Part shown: positions 41,009-51,090 of the stretch, one piece after another
Layout of the letters: each line of letters begins with the position of its first letter
How positions within the stretch are numbered: position 1 is the stretch's first letter
Assembly (NCBI RefSeq): GCF_029917005.1
Contig: NZ_CP123967.1
Location: forward strand, 1,054,001 to 1,118,000
Direction: 5' to 3'
DNA: 64,000 nucleotides
Source of the DNA: Tessaracoccus lacteus
Lineage (GTDB): Bacteria > Actinomycetota > Actinomycetes > Propionibacteriales > Propionibacteriaceae
Position numbers and translations under genes: made by a program
Notes under the pieces: model-generated
What the model saw: only the letters and a program-made list of their open reading frames with translations
Databases searched by the model: none
Told to the model about the DNA's origin: nothing

Positions 41009-42256
41009 GTGTACGACGTCGAAGCCATCCGGCAGCTCTTCCCGATCCTGCAGCGCAGGGTGGGGGACTACCCGCTGGTCTACCTCGACTCGGCCAACAC
41101 CTCGCAGAAGCCGCAGCAGGTCGTCGACGCCATCGCCGAGCACTACCTGCAGCACAACGCGAACGTCGCGCGCGCCATGCACCTGCTGGGCGCCGAGGCG
41201 ACAGGCGCCTTCGAGGGGGCCCGCGCGCAGGTCGCGGCCTTTGTCGGCGCGGCTCGGCCCGAGGAGATCGTCTTCACGAAGAACGCCTCCGAGGCATTGA
41301 ACCTCGCGGCCAACACCCTCGGCGCGAAGCTCGGCCCCGGCGACGAGATCGTCATCTCGGTCATGGAGCACCACTCGAACATCGTCCCGTGGCAGCTGAT
41401 CGCCCAGCGCACCGGCGCGACGCTGCGCTGGTTCGATGTCACCGACGAGGGCCGGCTTGACCTCGAGGCCGCCGAGCGCGACGCGCTGATCAACGAGCGC
41501 ACGAAGGTCGTGTCGCTGACCTGGGTCAGCAATGTCCTCGGCACCCGTAACCCCGTCGCCGACATCGCCGCGCAGGCGCACGCCGTCGGCGCCGTGATGG
41601 TGGTCGACGCGTCGCAGGCCGTCCCACACCAGGCCATCGACGTGGCGATGCTGGGCGCCGACCTCGTCGCCTTCACGGGCCACAAGATGTGCGGCCCGAC
41701 CGGAGTCGGTGTCCTGTGGGGACGCTTCGACCTGCTCGAGTCCCTGCCCCCGTTCCTCGGCGGCGGCGAGATGATCGAGATCGTCGAGATGGAGCGCTCC
41801 ACCTACGCCGCGCCGCCCGCGCGCTTCGAGGCAGGCACGCCGCCCATCGCGCAGGCCGTCGGGCTGGGCGCCGCCGTCGAGTTCCTGACCGGCATCGGCA
41901 TGGACGCCATCGAGGCGCACGAGCACGAGATCACCGCCTACGCGCTGGCGAAGCTGACCGCGATCGAGGGGCTCAGCATCCTCGGCCCGACCGAGGCCGT
42001 CGAGCGGGGCAGCGCCATCTCCTTCAACCTCGACGGGGTCCATCCGCACGACGTGATGCAGGTCCTGGACTCGCGAGGAGTCGCGATCCGCGGCGGGCAC
42101 CACTGCGCCAGGCCGCTGCACAGGCGGCTCGGGCACCAGAGCTCGACCCGCGCGTCGAGCTACCTCTACACCACACCCGCCGAGATCGACGCGCTGGCGG
42201 ACGCGCTAGTGTTCACGCGCGACTACTTCGCGCCGCGACTGGGAGGAGTCAGGTGA
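41009..42256 (+). CDS. sufS: Cysteine desulfurase SufS
   Basis: SufS is the PLP enzyme that removes sulfur from cysteine for cluster building. The 415-residue protein has the PLP lysine in AFTGHKMCGPTGVG (near 225) and the persulfide cysteine in RGGHHCARPLH near 365. The GTG at 41009 follows GAGGTGAGG by six bases; an alternative GTG at 40997 lies inside that ribosome binding site. It overlaps sufU by four bases, and the SufS-SufU pair is characteristic of Gram-positives. Confidence 0.96.
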   Translation: MYDVEAIRQLFPILQRRVGDYPLVYLDSANTSQKPQQVVDAIAEHYLQHNANVARAMHLLGAEATGAFEGARAQVAAFVGAARPEEIVFTKNASEALNLAANTLGAKLGPGDEIVISVMEHHSNIVPWQLIAQRTGATLRWFDVTDEGRLDLEAAERDALINERTKVVSLTWVSNVLGTRNPVADIAAQAHAVGAVMVVDASQAVPHQAIDVAMLGADLVAFTGHKMCGPTGVGVLWGRFDLLESLPPFLGGGEMIEIVEMERSTYAAPPARFEAGTPPIAQAVGLGAAVEFLTGIGMDAIEAHEHEITAYALAKLTAIEGLSILGPTEAVERGSAISFNLDGVHPHDVMQVLDSRGVAIRGGHHCARPLHRRLGHQSSTRASSYLYTTPAEIDALADALVFTRDYFAPRLGGVR

Positions 42257-42693
42257 ACATCGACGAGCTGTACCAGACGATCATCCTCGACCACTACCGC
42301 GAGAAGCACCACGCGGGACTGCGTGCCGGCGACGTCGAGGTACACCACGTTAACCCGTCGTGCGGCGACGAGCTGACGCTGCGGGTCAAGGTCGACGGCG
42401 ACACCATCACCGACATCTCGTACGACGCCGAGGGCTGTTCGATCTCGCAGGCATCCACCTCGGTGATGACCGACCTTCTCATCGGCGGGTCCGTCGAGCA
42501 CGCGCTCGACCTGCACGACAGGTTCCTGGAGATGATGCAGTCCCAGGGCAGGATCGAACCCGACGAGGACGTCTTCGAGGACGCCATCGCCTTCGCCGGA
42601 GTGTCCAAGTTCCCGGCGCGCGTGAAGTGCGCCCTCCTCGGGTGGTCCGCCCTGCGCGACGCCACCCTGCAAGCCACCGCCAAGGAGAAGTGA
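42253..42693 (+). CDS. sufU: Sulfur transfer protein SufU
   Basis: SufU is a zinc-dependent sulfurtransferase that accepts the persulfide from SufS. The 146-residue protein contains the zinc ligands Cys in NPSCGD (near 40), Cys in EGCSISQAS (near 65) and Cys in ARVKCALLGW (near 127), as in Bacillus SufU. GTG start overlaps the sufS stop; its own stop overlaps the sufT start. Confidence 0.95.
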   Translation: MNIDELYQTIILDHYREKHHAGLRAGDVEVHHVNPSCGDELTLRVKVDGDTITDISYDAEGCSISQASTSVMTDLLIGGSVEHALDLHDRFLEMMQSQGRIEPDEDVFEDAIAFAGVSKFPARVKCALLGWSALRDATLQATAKEK

Positions 42694-43088
42694 TGTACGA
42701 CGCTGAACAGCGGCCCAGCGACCTGGTCCGCGACGAACTGCCCGACGTCGACGCCGTCGACGCTACGAAGGCGGCTGCCGTCGCCACCCGCGACGAGATC
42801 ATCGAGGCGATGAAGGACGTCGTCGACCCCGAGCTGATGGTCAACGTCGTCGATCTCGGTCTGCTGTACGGCTGCCAGGTGGACGAGCAGGGCAACGTCA
42901 CGCTCGACATGACGCTGACGTCGCCCACCTGCCCCCTGACCGACAAGATCGAGTACGACACCAAGTACGTGCTGGACACGCTGGCCAACTCCGTGACGAT
43001 CAACTGGGTCTGGCTGCCGCCGTGGACGCTGGAGATGATCACGGAGGACGGCCGCGAGCAGCTGCGCGCCATTGGCTACAACCTCTGA
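42693..43088 (+). CDS. sufT: MIP18/DUF59 family protein SufT
   Basis: SufT-type proteins help mature or deliver iron-sulfur clusters. The 131-residue product has the DUF59 core: DPELMVNVVDLGLLYG near 50-65 and the cysteine loop LTSPTCPLTDKIE near 85. It closes the operon with a one-base overlap with sufU. Confidence 0.93.
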   Translation: MYDAEQRPSDLVRDELPDVDAVDATKAAAVATRDEIIEAMKDVVDPELMVNVVDLGLLYGCQVDEQGNVTLDMTLTSPTCPLTDKIEYDTKYVLDTLANSVTINWVWLPPWTLEMITEDGREQLRAIGYNL

Positions 43089-43095
43089 TGACCAG

Positions 43096-44103
43096 GTGAA
43101 GGCCGCCCCCGGAGAGTTCCGGCGGGCGGCCTTCGTCGCTGGTGCGCGCCTCGAGGACGTGCTGCGCGCCGGCGGGCTGACGCTGCCCGTCGCTCTGGAC
43201 CGGTCGGCGGTGCGCGTCGAGGCGCTGGGGGTGGGGGAGAGCTACGCCGCCTGGCTGGTGACCGACGGGCGAGGCTCGCTGGTTTTCCGGCTGCCGCTGC
43301 GGCCCGTCGGGGAGCTGCCGCGGGGTATGGCGGCGGAGCTGCGCGCGGCGCCGCTGATCCCGGCGGGCGTCGGTTCGGTGCCGCTCACCGTCGACGAGGG
43401 GGCGGACAACGCGCTGGGGCACCCGTACCTGGTGTCGTCGCACGTGGCCGGGCGGCACGTGCCGGCGGGGGAGTGGGACGATGCGTTGCTGGCCCGCCAC
43501 GCCGGTCAACTGGCGCGCCTGCACCGTCGGCGGTTCCCGGTCGAGGGGACGGACAGGCTGGACCTGGTCGCGGAGTTCGACGCGGGCGCCCAGTGGTGGG
43601 CGGCGCATCAGCCGGACGTCGGGGACACGCGTGAGGTGCGGCGCCTGGCTGGTGAGATCCACCGTCGGCTCGTCGACGCGGCGGGGGAGTTCGAGGCGAT
43701 CACCTACGCGTTTGTGCACGCGGACCTCGTCGCGACCAACGTCGTCGTCGGCGACGACGGGGTGCCGCGGTTCATCGACTGGGAGTGGGCGCGGATCGGC
43801 GACGTCGCCAACGACCTGGCCCTGATCGGCGGCACGATCACCGGCGGCCGCTGGTACGTGCCCATGGACGATGCGGCCATCGACCGCTTTATCGGGGCCT
43901 ACATCGAGGAGTCACGCTCGCTCGGGTCAACGCCCGAGGATCCGGCCAGGCTCCGGGCCCGTCGCGACGCGTGGGAACTGCACGAGAGATTCCAGAACGC
44001 CCTGCACTGCCAGGCGCGGTCGCGTGAAGAGGGCGCCGACCCGGCCTATGCCCGGGCGGCGGTACAGCTTCGCCACGGGCTCCGTCAGCGCCTCGGTTTG
44101 TAG
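43096..44103 (+). CDS. Aminoglycoside phosphotransferase-like kinase family protein
   Basis: A 335-residue protein with the APH/choline-kinase fold: catalytic loop FVHADLVATNVVVGDD (H-x-D-x4-N, near 206-221) and metal-binding FIDWEWARIGD (near 225). The family phosphorylates small molecules ranging from antibiotics to choline; there is no basis for naming a substrate. The start is uncertain: GTG 43096 begins eight bases after sufT, and a TTG at 43072 would overlap it. The stop codon TAG (44101-44103) falls on the first bases of the adjacent IS-like inverted repeat, so the original C-terminus may have been cut or replaced. Confidence 0.75.
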   Translation: MKAAPGEFRRAAFVAGARLEDVLRAGGLTLPVALDRSAVRVEALGVGESYAAWLVTDGRGSLVFRLPLRPVGELPRGMAAELRAAPLIPAGVGSVPLTVDEGADNALGHPYLVSSHVAGRHVPAGEWDDALLARHAGQLARLHRRRFPVEGTDRLDLVAEFDAGAQWWAAHQPDVGDTREVRRLAGEIHRRLVDAAGEFEAITYAFVHADLVATNVVVGDDGVPRFIDWEWARIGDVANDLALIGGTITGGRWYVPMDDAAIDRFIGAYIEESRSLGSTPEDPARLRARRDAWELHERFQNALHCQARSREEGADPAYARAAVQLRHGLRQRLGL

Positions 44104-44513
44104 ACGGGCCTTGCCCCCGGTTCTTGGACACGGGGTTGGTTTACGCGGCTTCGGTGAGCGTCAGCGTTGAGGGTCTCGTAGGCGGCTGGTGACTGGTAGC
44201 CGCACCATGAGTGGCGTCGACGGGTGTTGTACCTGACGAGCCAGCGGAACACTTCCCGGCGGCAGGTGTCGGCGTCGGGCCAGCAGGCGGCGTCCTGGAG
44301 GACCTCGCGTTTCAGGGTCGCGTTGAACGTCTCGGCGAGCGCGTTGTCCGCCGACGTGCCGACAGCGCCCATCGACTGGGTCACGCCGAGCCGGTCACAG
44401 AGCCCGGCGTAGTCGCGGCTCGTATAGACCGCGCCGTGGTCGGAGTGGAACACGGCCCCGTCCAGCGTCCCGCGGGTCGCGAGAGCGGCATTGAGCGCGA
44501 CCACCCCGCCCGA
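44085..44513 (-). pseudogene. OrfB (rve integrase) C-terminal part
   Basis: About 140 codons encode the C-terminal half of an IS3-type DDE transposase: the second aspartate in FHSDHGAVYTSRDYAGL and the glutamate in NALAETFNATLKREV, ending RYNTRRRHSWCGYQSPAAYE. The N-terminal part with the first catalytic aspartate is missing. The reading frame runs through the inverted repeat into the flank, using a foreign stop at 44085. Confidence 0.8.
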
Positions 44514-44842
44514 AGCCTGACCAGCTCCGGCTCCGCAGTCTCGTCAGCGGCCCCCGGCGGCGTGGACGACTTCGGCATCAACGGGCTCCTGGTCGGCGTG
44601 CCATCAGCGGCAGTTTTCCTTCCCGTGCCGTACAAGTCGAGCCAGTGACGCAACGTCCCCCGCTCGACCCCCAGATCGGCAGCGATGCCACGCACCGTCG
44701 CCCCCGGCGTGGACTCGTACAAGTCGACAGCCTGTCGACGGAACTCATCAGAGAAGTTCTTCCGGGCCATAGTTCCTGATCATCTCGCTTCCCCAGCAAA
44801 TGCTGGATTCAGCATGTCCAAGAACAAGGGGCAGGGCCCGTC
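44103..44842 (-). mobile_element. Decayed IS3-type insertion sequence
   Basis: Terminal inverted repeats of about 28 bp, GACGGGCCyTGCCCCykGTTCTTGGACA, lie at 44103-44130 and, reversed, 44815-44842. Between them on the minus strand are an OrfA-like start and the C-terminal part of an integrase-type OrfB, fused after loss of the middle. At about 740 bp it is much shorter than the 1.2-1.5 kb of complete IS3 elements, so it cannot make a full transposase. I see no clear target duplication. Confidence 0.8.
44514..44770 (-). pseudogene. OrfA (transposase HTH) N-terminal part
   Basis: About 86 codons starting MARKNFSDEFRRQAVDLYES encode the helix-turn-helix protein of IS3-type elements (motif VRGIAADLGVERGTLRHW). 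After about codon 86 the frame passes into OrfB sequence in another phase, marking the internal deletion near 44513. Confidence 0.8.
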
Positions 44843-44937
44843 ATGGCAACAGGGGCGCACTTCACCCGCAGAGAGTCCTTTCCGCTCGACCGCTGCTCCG
44901 GTATTTTCCAGGCATAGGCCCACGAGAAGGAGCGACG

Positions 44938-45765
44938 ATGCCAACTCTCACCACGCCCAGCGGCGTCAACCTGCACTACACCGACTCCGGCGGCGACGGT
45001 CGACCGCTGGTCCTCATCCATGGCTGGCCTCTGTCCGGCGAGTCGTTCGCGGCGAACATCCCGACGTTCGTCGGTGCCGGCTACCGCGTCGTCACCTACG
45101 ACCGACGGGGCTTCGGGCAGTCGGACAAGCCGCAGGCGGCCGTCGACTATGACGACCTCGCCGACGACCTGGCCGTCGTACTGGAGGAGCTCGACCTCCG
45201 CGACTCTGTCCTCCTCGGGTTCTCGATGGGCGGGGGCGAGGTCGCCCGGTTCCTGGGCAGCCACGACCCGTGGCGCATCGCGGGGGCGATCTTCGCCGGA
45301 GCGATCACGCCGGCGCTGTGCATCACCGACGACAACCCCGATGGCGGCATGCCGTTCGATGGCTTCACTGCAATGGCGGAGAGTTGTCGCGACGACCGCG
45401 AAGGTTTCCTCGATTCCTTCATCACCACGTTCTTCAGCAACGACGCGGGTATCCAGGTGACCGAGGAGGTTCGCGCGGAGGCGCTGCGGATCGCGCACCA
45501 GAGCGATCCGGTCAACGCGGTGGCCTGCATCCTGCTCTGGGCGACGGACCTGCGGCGGGACTGCGAGGCGATCAAGGTCCCGACCCTCGTGGTCCACGGG
45601 ACACAGGACCAGAACGTGCCCTTCCCACCGTCGGCCGCGCGCATGAAGAAGTACGTCCCGCAGGCCGAGGTGGTGCCGATCGAGGGTGGGCCGCACGGGG
45701 CGAACCTGTCGCACAAGGAGGAGTGGGAGAAGGCGATTCTCGACTTCCTGGCCGGGCTGTCCTGA
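44938..45765 (+). CDS. Alpha/beta hydrolase, non-heme haloperoxidase/esterase type
   Basis: The 275-residue protein has oxyanion motif IHGWPLSGESF (near 24-34), nucleophile elbow GFSMGGGE with Ser about 96, acid in HGTQDQNVPF (near 226) and His in GGPHGANL (near 255), the triad of cofactor-free haloperoxidases and arylesterases. Peroxidase activity in vitro is usually a side reaction, so an esterase role is more likely; substrate unknown. The ATG is preceded by GAAGGAG. It starts 96 bases after the IS-like remnant and ends before a repeat tract. Confidence 0.85.
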   Translation: MPTLTTPSGVNLHYTDSGGDGRPLVLIHGWPLSGESFAANIPTFVGAGYRVVTYDRRGFGQSDKPQAAVDYDDLADDLAVVLEELDLRDSVLLGFSMGGGEVARFLGSHDPWRIAGAIFAGAITPALCITDDNPDGGMPFDGFTAMAESCRDDREGFLDSFITTFFSNDAGIQVTEEVRAEALRIAHQSDPVNAVACILLWATDLRRDCEAIKVPTLVVHGTQDQNVPFPPSAARMKKYVPQAEVVPIEGGPHGANLSHKEEWEKAILDFLAGLS

Positions 45766-45784
45766 GGCGACCGGTTCGTTCAGC

Positions 45785-46215
45785 TTGTGGCGGGACAAGG
45801 TCAGGGAACCAGCGCAAGGTCAGGGAACCACGGGTCGTTGAGCTTGTAGAAACGCCCTGAGCGGAGCGAAGGGTCGCACCCGAGTCCGGCGCCTCGCTCC
45901 GCTCGGCGCCCTTCGACAAGCTCAGGGAACCGGGTTGGGCTCAGGGAACCGGCTCAAGCTCAGGGAACCGGGTTGGGCTCGGGGAACCACGGGTCGTTGA
46001 GCTTGTCGAAACGCCCTGAGCGGAGCGAAGGGTCGCATCCGAATTCGCCGCCTCGCTCCGCTCGGCGCCCTTCGACAAGCTCAGGGAACCGGCTCAAGCT
46101 CAGGGAACCGGGGCGAGCTCAGGGAACCGGGGCAAGCTCAGGGAACCACGGGTCGTTGAGCACTTCGACAGGCTCAGCACAGGCCCGTCGAAACGCCCCG
46201 AGCGAAGCGAGGGCT
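45785..46215. repeat. Intergenic repeat array, period about 159 bp
   Basis: This 534-base gap between genes is filled with the same family of repeats in the opposite main orientation (CCCTTCGACAAGCTCAGGG). CGGGTCGTTGAGC recurs at 45831, 45990 and 46150, giving a 159-160-bp period. Short GGCTCAAGCTCAGGGAACC half-units are inserted between. Nothing coding is supported. Confidence 0.85.
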
Positions 46216-46299
46216 CCCAGGTCCGGCCGGCCCATGGGCGACGGAGCAGGCGGCGAGACGAGGCCGACCTGCCAGGCGGTGCGCCCCTAGTCTGGGCCG

Positions 46300-47190
46300 G
46301 TGGACAAGACGAACACCGGCCTGATCAGCGGCATCACCGCCTACGCGCTGTGGGGGCTGTTCCCGCTCTACTTCGTGCTGTTCGCCAGGTCGGGTGCGTT
46401 CGAGGTCGTGGCCTACCGGGCGCTGTGGTCGCTGGTGTTCTGCCTTCTGCTGCTCGCCGTCACGCGTAGTCTCGGCCAGCTGCGGGCCATCCTCCGCGAC
46501 CGCCGGTCGGCCCTCGTGCTCGGCGTCGCCGGCCTGCTGATCGCGATCAACTGGACGACCTACGTCTACGGCGTCGCGACGGGGCGGACGCTCGACGCTG
46601 CCCTCGGCTACTTCATCAACCCGCTGGCGGTGACGCTACTGGGCGTTCTGGTGCTGGGGGAGAGGCTGCGTCGGGCGCAGTGGATTGCGCTCGCATTCGG
46701 GGCCGCGGCGGTGGTGGTGCTCGTCGTCGCCTACGGCGAGTTCCCGTTCATCGCCATCACCCTGGCACTGAGCTTCGGCACGTACTCGCTCGTGAAGAAG
46801 CTGGCCGGCCGATCCGTCGCGCCGACACCCGGCCTCGCCATGGAGACCGCCGCCGTCGCCCCGATCGCGCTGGGCTACCTGATCTACCTCGGCGTCACCG
46901 CCGGCGGCACCGTCGACCTGCTCAGCGGCTACGGCCTGCTCATGGCGACGACAGGCGTCGTCACCGCCATTCCGCTGATCCTGTTCGCCGACGCTGCCCG
47001 CAAGGTGTCACTGGTGACCATCGGCATGCTGCAGTACCTCGCGCCCATCGGCCAGTTCCTCGTCGGCTGGCTGGCCTTCGGCGAGCCGATGCCCGCGGCC
47101 CGCTGGGCGGGCTTCGCGCTGGTCTGGGTGGCGGTGCTGATCTTCGCCGTCGACGCGGTCCTCCTCGCGCGCCGTCGTCGCCTGGTCTGA
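46300..47190 (+). CDS. rarD: EamA-family transporter RarD
   Basis: A 296-residue drug/metabolite transporter superfamily protein with about ten hydrophobic helices in two EamA halves. The motifs GLISGITAYALWGLFPLYF, WTTYVYGVATG and LGYFINPLAVTLLG are characteristic of RarD (chloramphenicol-sensitivity protein family). Its natural substrate is unknown. Start is a GTG at 46300 just beyond the repeat array. Confidence 0.88.
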   Translation: MDKTNTGLISGITAYALWGLFPLYFVLFARSGAFEVVAYRALWSLVFCLLLLAVTRSLGQLRAILRDRRSALVLGVAGLLIAINWTTYVYGVATGRTLDAALGYFINPLAVTLLGVLVLGERLRRAQWIALAFGAAAVVVLVVAYGEFPFIAITLALSFGTYSLVKKLAGRSVAPTPGLAMETAAVAPIALGYLIYLGVTAGGTVDLLSGYGLLMATTGVVTAIPLILFADAARKVSLVTIGMLQYLAPIGQFLVGWLAFGEPMPAARWAGFALVWVAVLIFAVDAVLLARRRRLV

Positions 47191-47274
47191 CCCGGCGAAC
47201 GGTCGTCGCCTGGGATGACTCGGCCCACGCCGTCCCCAACGGGCCGTCGACGCCCACGTCGTCCGGCCCCCTCC

Positions 47275-47406
47275 GAAAAGCGGGCAGTGGTCGCTTCTCC
47301 TCGAATGACCGGGGAGAAGCGGGCAGTGGTCGTTTTTCGGGCTCGCGGCGGCCGAAGGCAGTGGGCGATTCTCGTGACCGGACCGGGGAGAAGCGGGCAC
47401 TGGTCG
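47275..47406. repeat. Short repeats GAGAAGCGGGCAGTGGTCG
   Basis: In the 319-base gap between rarD and the ABC-F gene, copies occur at 47275-47293, 47314-47332 and 47388-47406, with a degraded one at 47351-47367. Each is followed by a short T- or TC-rich stretch (TTTTTCGG, TTTTCGGGG). The spacing is irregular (39-74 bp). I do not recognise the family; the repeats differ completely from the GAGCTTGTCGAAGG type. Nothing else is evident in the gap. Confidence 0.65.
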
Positions 47407-47509
47407 ATTTTCGGGGAAGGTCCGGCAGGTCTGGGGCGTCGGGGTGTGGTCGGACGGGGACGGTGGGGCGCGGTTTGGACTCTGCGGGCGCAGCGGGGAA
47501 AATGGGTAG

Positions 47510-49108
<1,599 letters not shown>

Positions 49109-49131
49109 CAGGGCCAGTCCACTGTGAGGCG

Positions 49132-51090
49132 TCACAGCACTCGGCTCACGCTCGCCTCCCACGGAGCCAGGCGGCGCCCGTCCCTGATCCCCAGCACCGG
49201 CTCCGCCGGCGGGGCGGCGGATGGGCGCCGCATCGTCGTCTCCGACGCGTTGCACTCGACCAGGAACGCCTCGCCGTCCAGTTCGCGCACGTAGGCGAGG
49301 TAGTTGCGCCGGCGCGGCGCAACCCAGGTGAGGGAGCCGCGGGTCAGCGCCGGGTGCCGACGGCGCAGCGCGATCAGCGCGCGGTGCCAGGAGTACACGG
49401 AGTCGGGGTCGACGGCCTGCTCCGCCGCGGAAAAGCCGGGAACCTCGTCGGTGCCAGCGAGCCACGGGACCCCGGTGGTGAAGCCGCCGCCGGGCGTCCA
49501 CCGCATCGGGACACGCGCGTGGTCGCGGGTCCCCGACAGGATCTGCGCCCACGCCGCCCGCGGGCCCATGCCCGACTCCAGCAGCGCCGGGAAGCGGTTG
49601 ACCGACTCGACGTCGCGCAGGTCGTCCAGCGACGAGAACTCCTGGTTCACGGCCCCCAGCTCCTGACCCTGGAACAGGAAGGGAGTGCCGCGCATCGTCA
49701 GCTGCAGCGTGGCAAGCAGCTTGCCGATGGCCGTGCGGACGGCGGGGTCGGCCTCGCGCCCCGCCCCGATCTTGCTGAGCATCCGCGGGTTGTCGTGGTT
49801 GTCGAGGAACACTGAGATCCAGTCGCGGGGGCCGAGCCTCGCCAGGTAGTCGCGCCAGTAGCGCTTCAGGTACTCCGGGTCGTAGGCGTAGTTGTCCCAG
49901 CGCACCCGGCCGGGCGGCTCCAGCACGTCGAAGTTGAACGTCAGGTCCAGCTCGTCGCGGCCCCGGGCGCTGAGCATCCGGCCGAGCTCCACTCCGATGC
50001 CGGGGGTCTCGCCGACCATCACGCCCACCTCGTCGGCGGGCAGCGGGCCGGCCAGCGCGCCGTCGGCCAGCCGCTCTCGCGGGGTCGAGGCCGGCGGCCG
50101 GTTCCGCGTGAACCCGTCGCGGCGCAGGGTCCGGAGGAACTCGCCCAGCCTCGGCCCGTAGAAGTAGTGCTCGACCCCGGTGAACTCCAGCAGCTCCCCG
50201 ACGAACGGGTGACCGTCCGGCAGGCCGGGAGCCTTGGAGATGTAGTTGATGACGTCGAGGCGGAAGCCGTCGATGCCGCGGGCCAGCCACCACTGCACGA
50301 CGTCTGCGACCTCGCGCTGCACGTCGGGATTGTCCCAGCGCAGATCCATCTGCGAGTCGGCGAACAGATGCAGCGCCCACCGCTGCGCCTCCGGGATCCA
50401 GCGCCAGGCGGGGCCGGAGAAGAACGACTTCCAGTTGTTGGGCGGCGCGTCCTCGGTGCCCTCCTCGAGGAAGTAGTACCGGCCGTACGGCCCATCCGGG
50501 TCGGCGACGGCGCGGCGGAACCACTCGTGCTCGTCGGAGGTGTGGTTGACGACCAGGTCGAGGATGATCCGCATGCCGCGCTCGTGGCAGGCCGCGATGA
50601 GGTCGTCGACGTCGGCCAGCGTACCCATCTCGTCCATCACGGCTCGGTAGTCGCTGATGTCGTAGCCCATGTCCCGGTTCGGGGAGGCGAAGATGGGGGA
50701 GAGCCACAGACAGTCGACGCCGAGGTCCGCCAGGTGGTCGAGGTGGTCGATGATGCCGCGGAGGTCGCCGACACCGTCGCCGTCGGAGTCGGCGAACGAG
50801 CGCGGATAGACCTGGTAGAAGACGGCGGAGCGCCACCAGGGGTCCTCGCCCTCGGCCTCGCCGGTCAGCGGCACGTCCGGCTCGGCGTTGACGATCCCGA
50901 GCACGGTCTCCATCACGCCGGGGCCCATGATCCGGTCGGTGATGCGGTCGACGGTCCCGATCCGCAGCCCGGCCACGGCCCTGACGAGGCCGCGGGGGAG
51001 CGCGGCCTGCAGCAGGATCTTGTCGATCACGTCGCGCCCGACCGGCGTGGCGTACAGGTCGCCGAGCCGGTCGCCCTTATCGAGTGGCAT
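49132..51090 (-). CDS. GH13 alpha-glucosidase with N-terminal extension
   Basis: The 652-residue protein is a GH13 alpha-glucosidase-type enzyme: FYQVYPRSFADSDGDGVGDL (near 90), DLVVNHTSDEH, nucleophile in GFRLDVINYI, acid/base in MVGETPG and transition-state Asp in FLDNHDNPR. These are all the catalytic residues. Residues 1-85 form an extra, probably helical domain (GDLYATPVGRDVIDKILLQA...) not part of the GH13 core. The next gene upstream is a GPH sugar symporter overlapping by 14 bases, so imported alpha-glucosides are probably cut in the cytoplasm; no signal peptide is present. Confidence 0.9.
   Translation of the reverse strand: MPLDKGDRLGDLYATPVGRDVIDKILLQAALPRGLVRAVAGLRIGTVDRITDRIMGPGVMETVLGIVNAEPDVPLTGEAEGEDPWWRSAVFYQVYPRSFADSDGDGVGDLRGIIDHLDHLADLGVDCLWLSPIFASPNRDMGYDISDYRAVMDEMGTLADVDDLIAACHERGMRIILDLVVNHTSDEHEWFRRAVADPDGPYGRYYFLEEGTEDAPPNNWKSFFSGPAWRWIPEAQRWALHLFADSQMDLRWDNPDVQREVADVVQWWLARGIDGFRLDVINYISKAPGLPDGHPFVGELLEFTGVEHYFYGPRLGEFLRTLRRDGFTRNRPPASTPRERLADGALAGPLPADEVGVMVGETPGIGVELGRMLSARGRDELDLTFNFDVLEPPGRVRWDNYAYDPEYLKRYWRDYLARLGPRDWISVFLDNHDNPRMLSKIGAGREADPAVRTAIGKLLATLQLTMRGTPFLFQGQELGAVNQEFSSLDDLRDVESVNRFPALLESGMGPRAAWAQILSGTRDHARVPMRWTPGGGFTTGVPWLAGTDEVPGFSAAEQAVDPDSVYSWHRALIALRRRHPALTRGSLTWVAPRRRNYLAYVRELDGEAFLVECNASETTMRRPSAAPPAEPVLGIRDGRRLAPWEASVSRVL

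Noticed and set aside
44099-44846. Target site duplication around the IS3-type remnant
   Set aside because: The bases outside the inverted repeats (TTTGT and ATGGC) do not match, so no duplication can be claimed.
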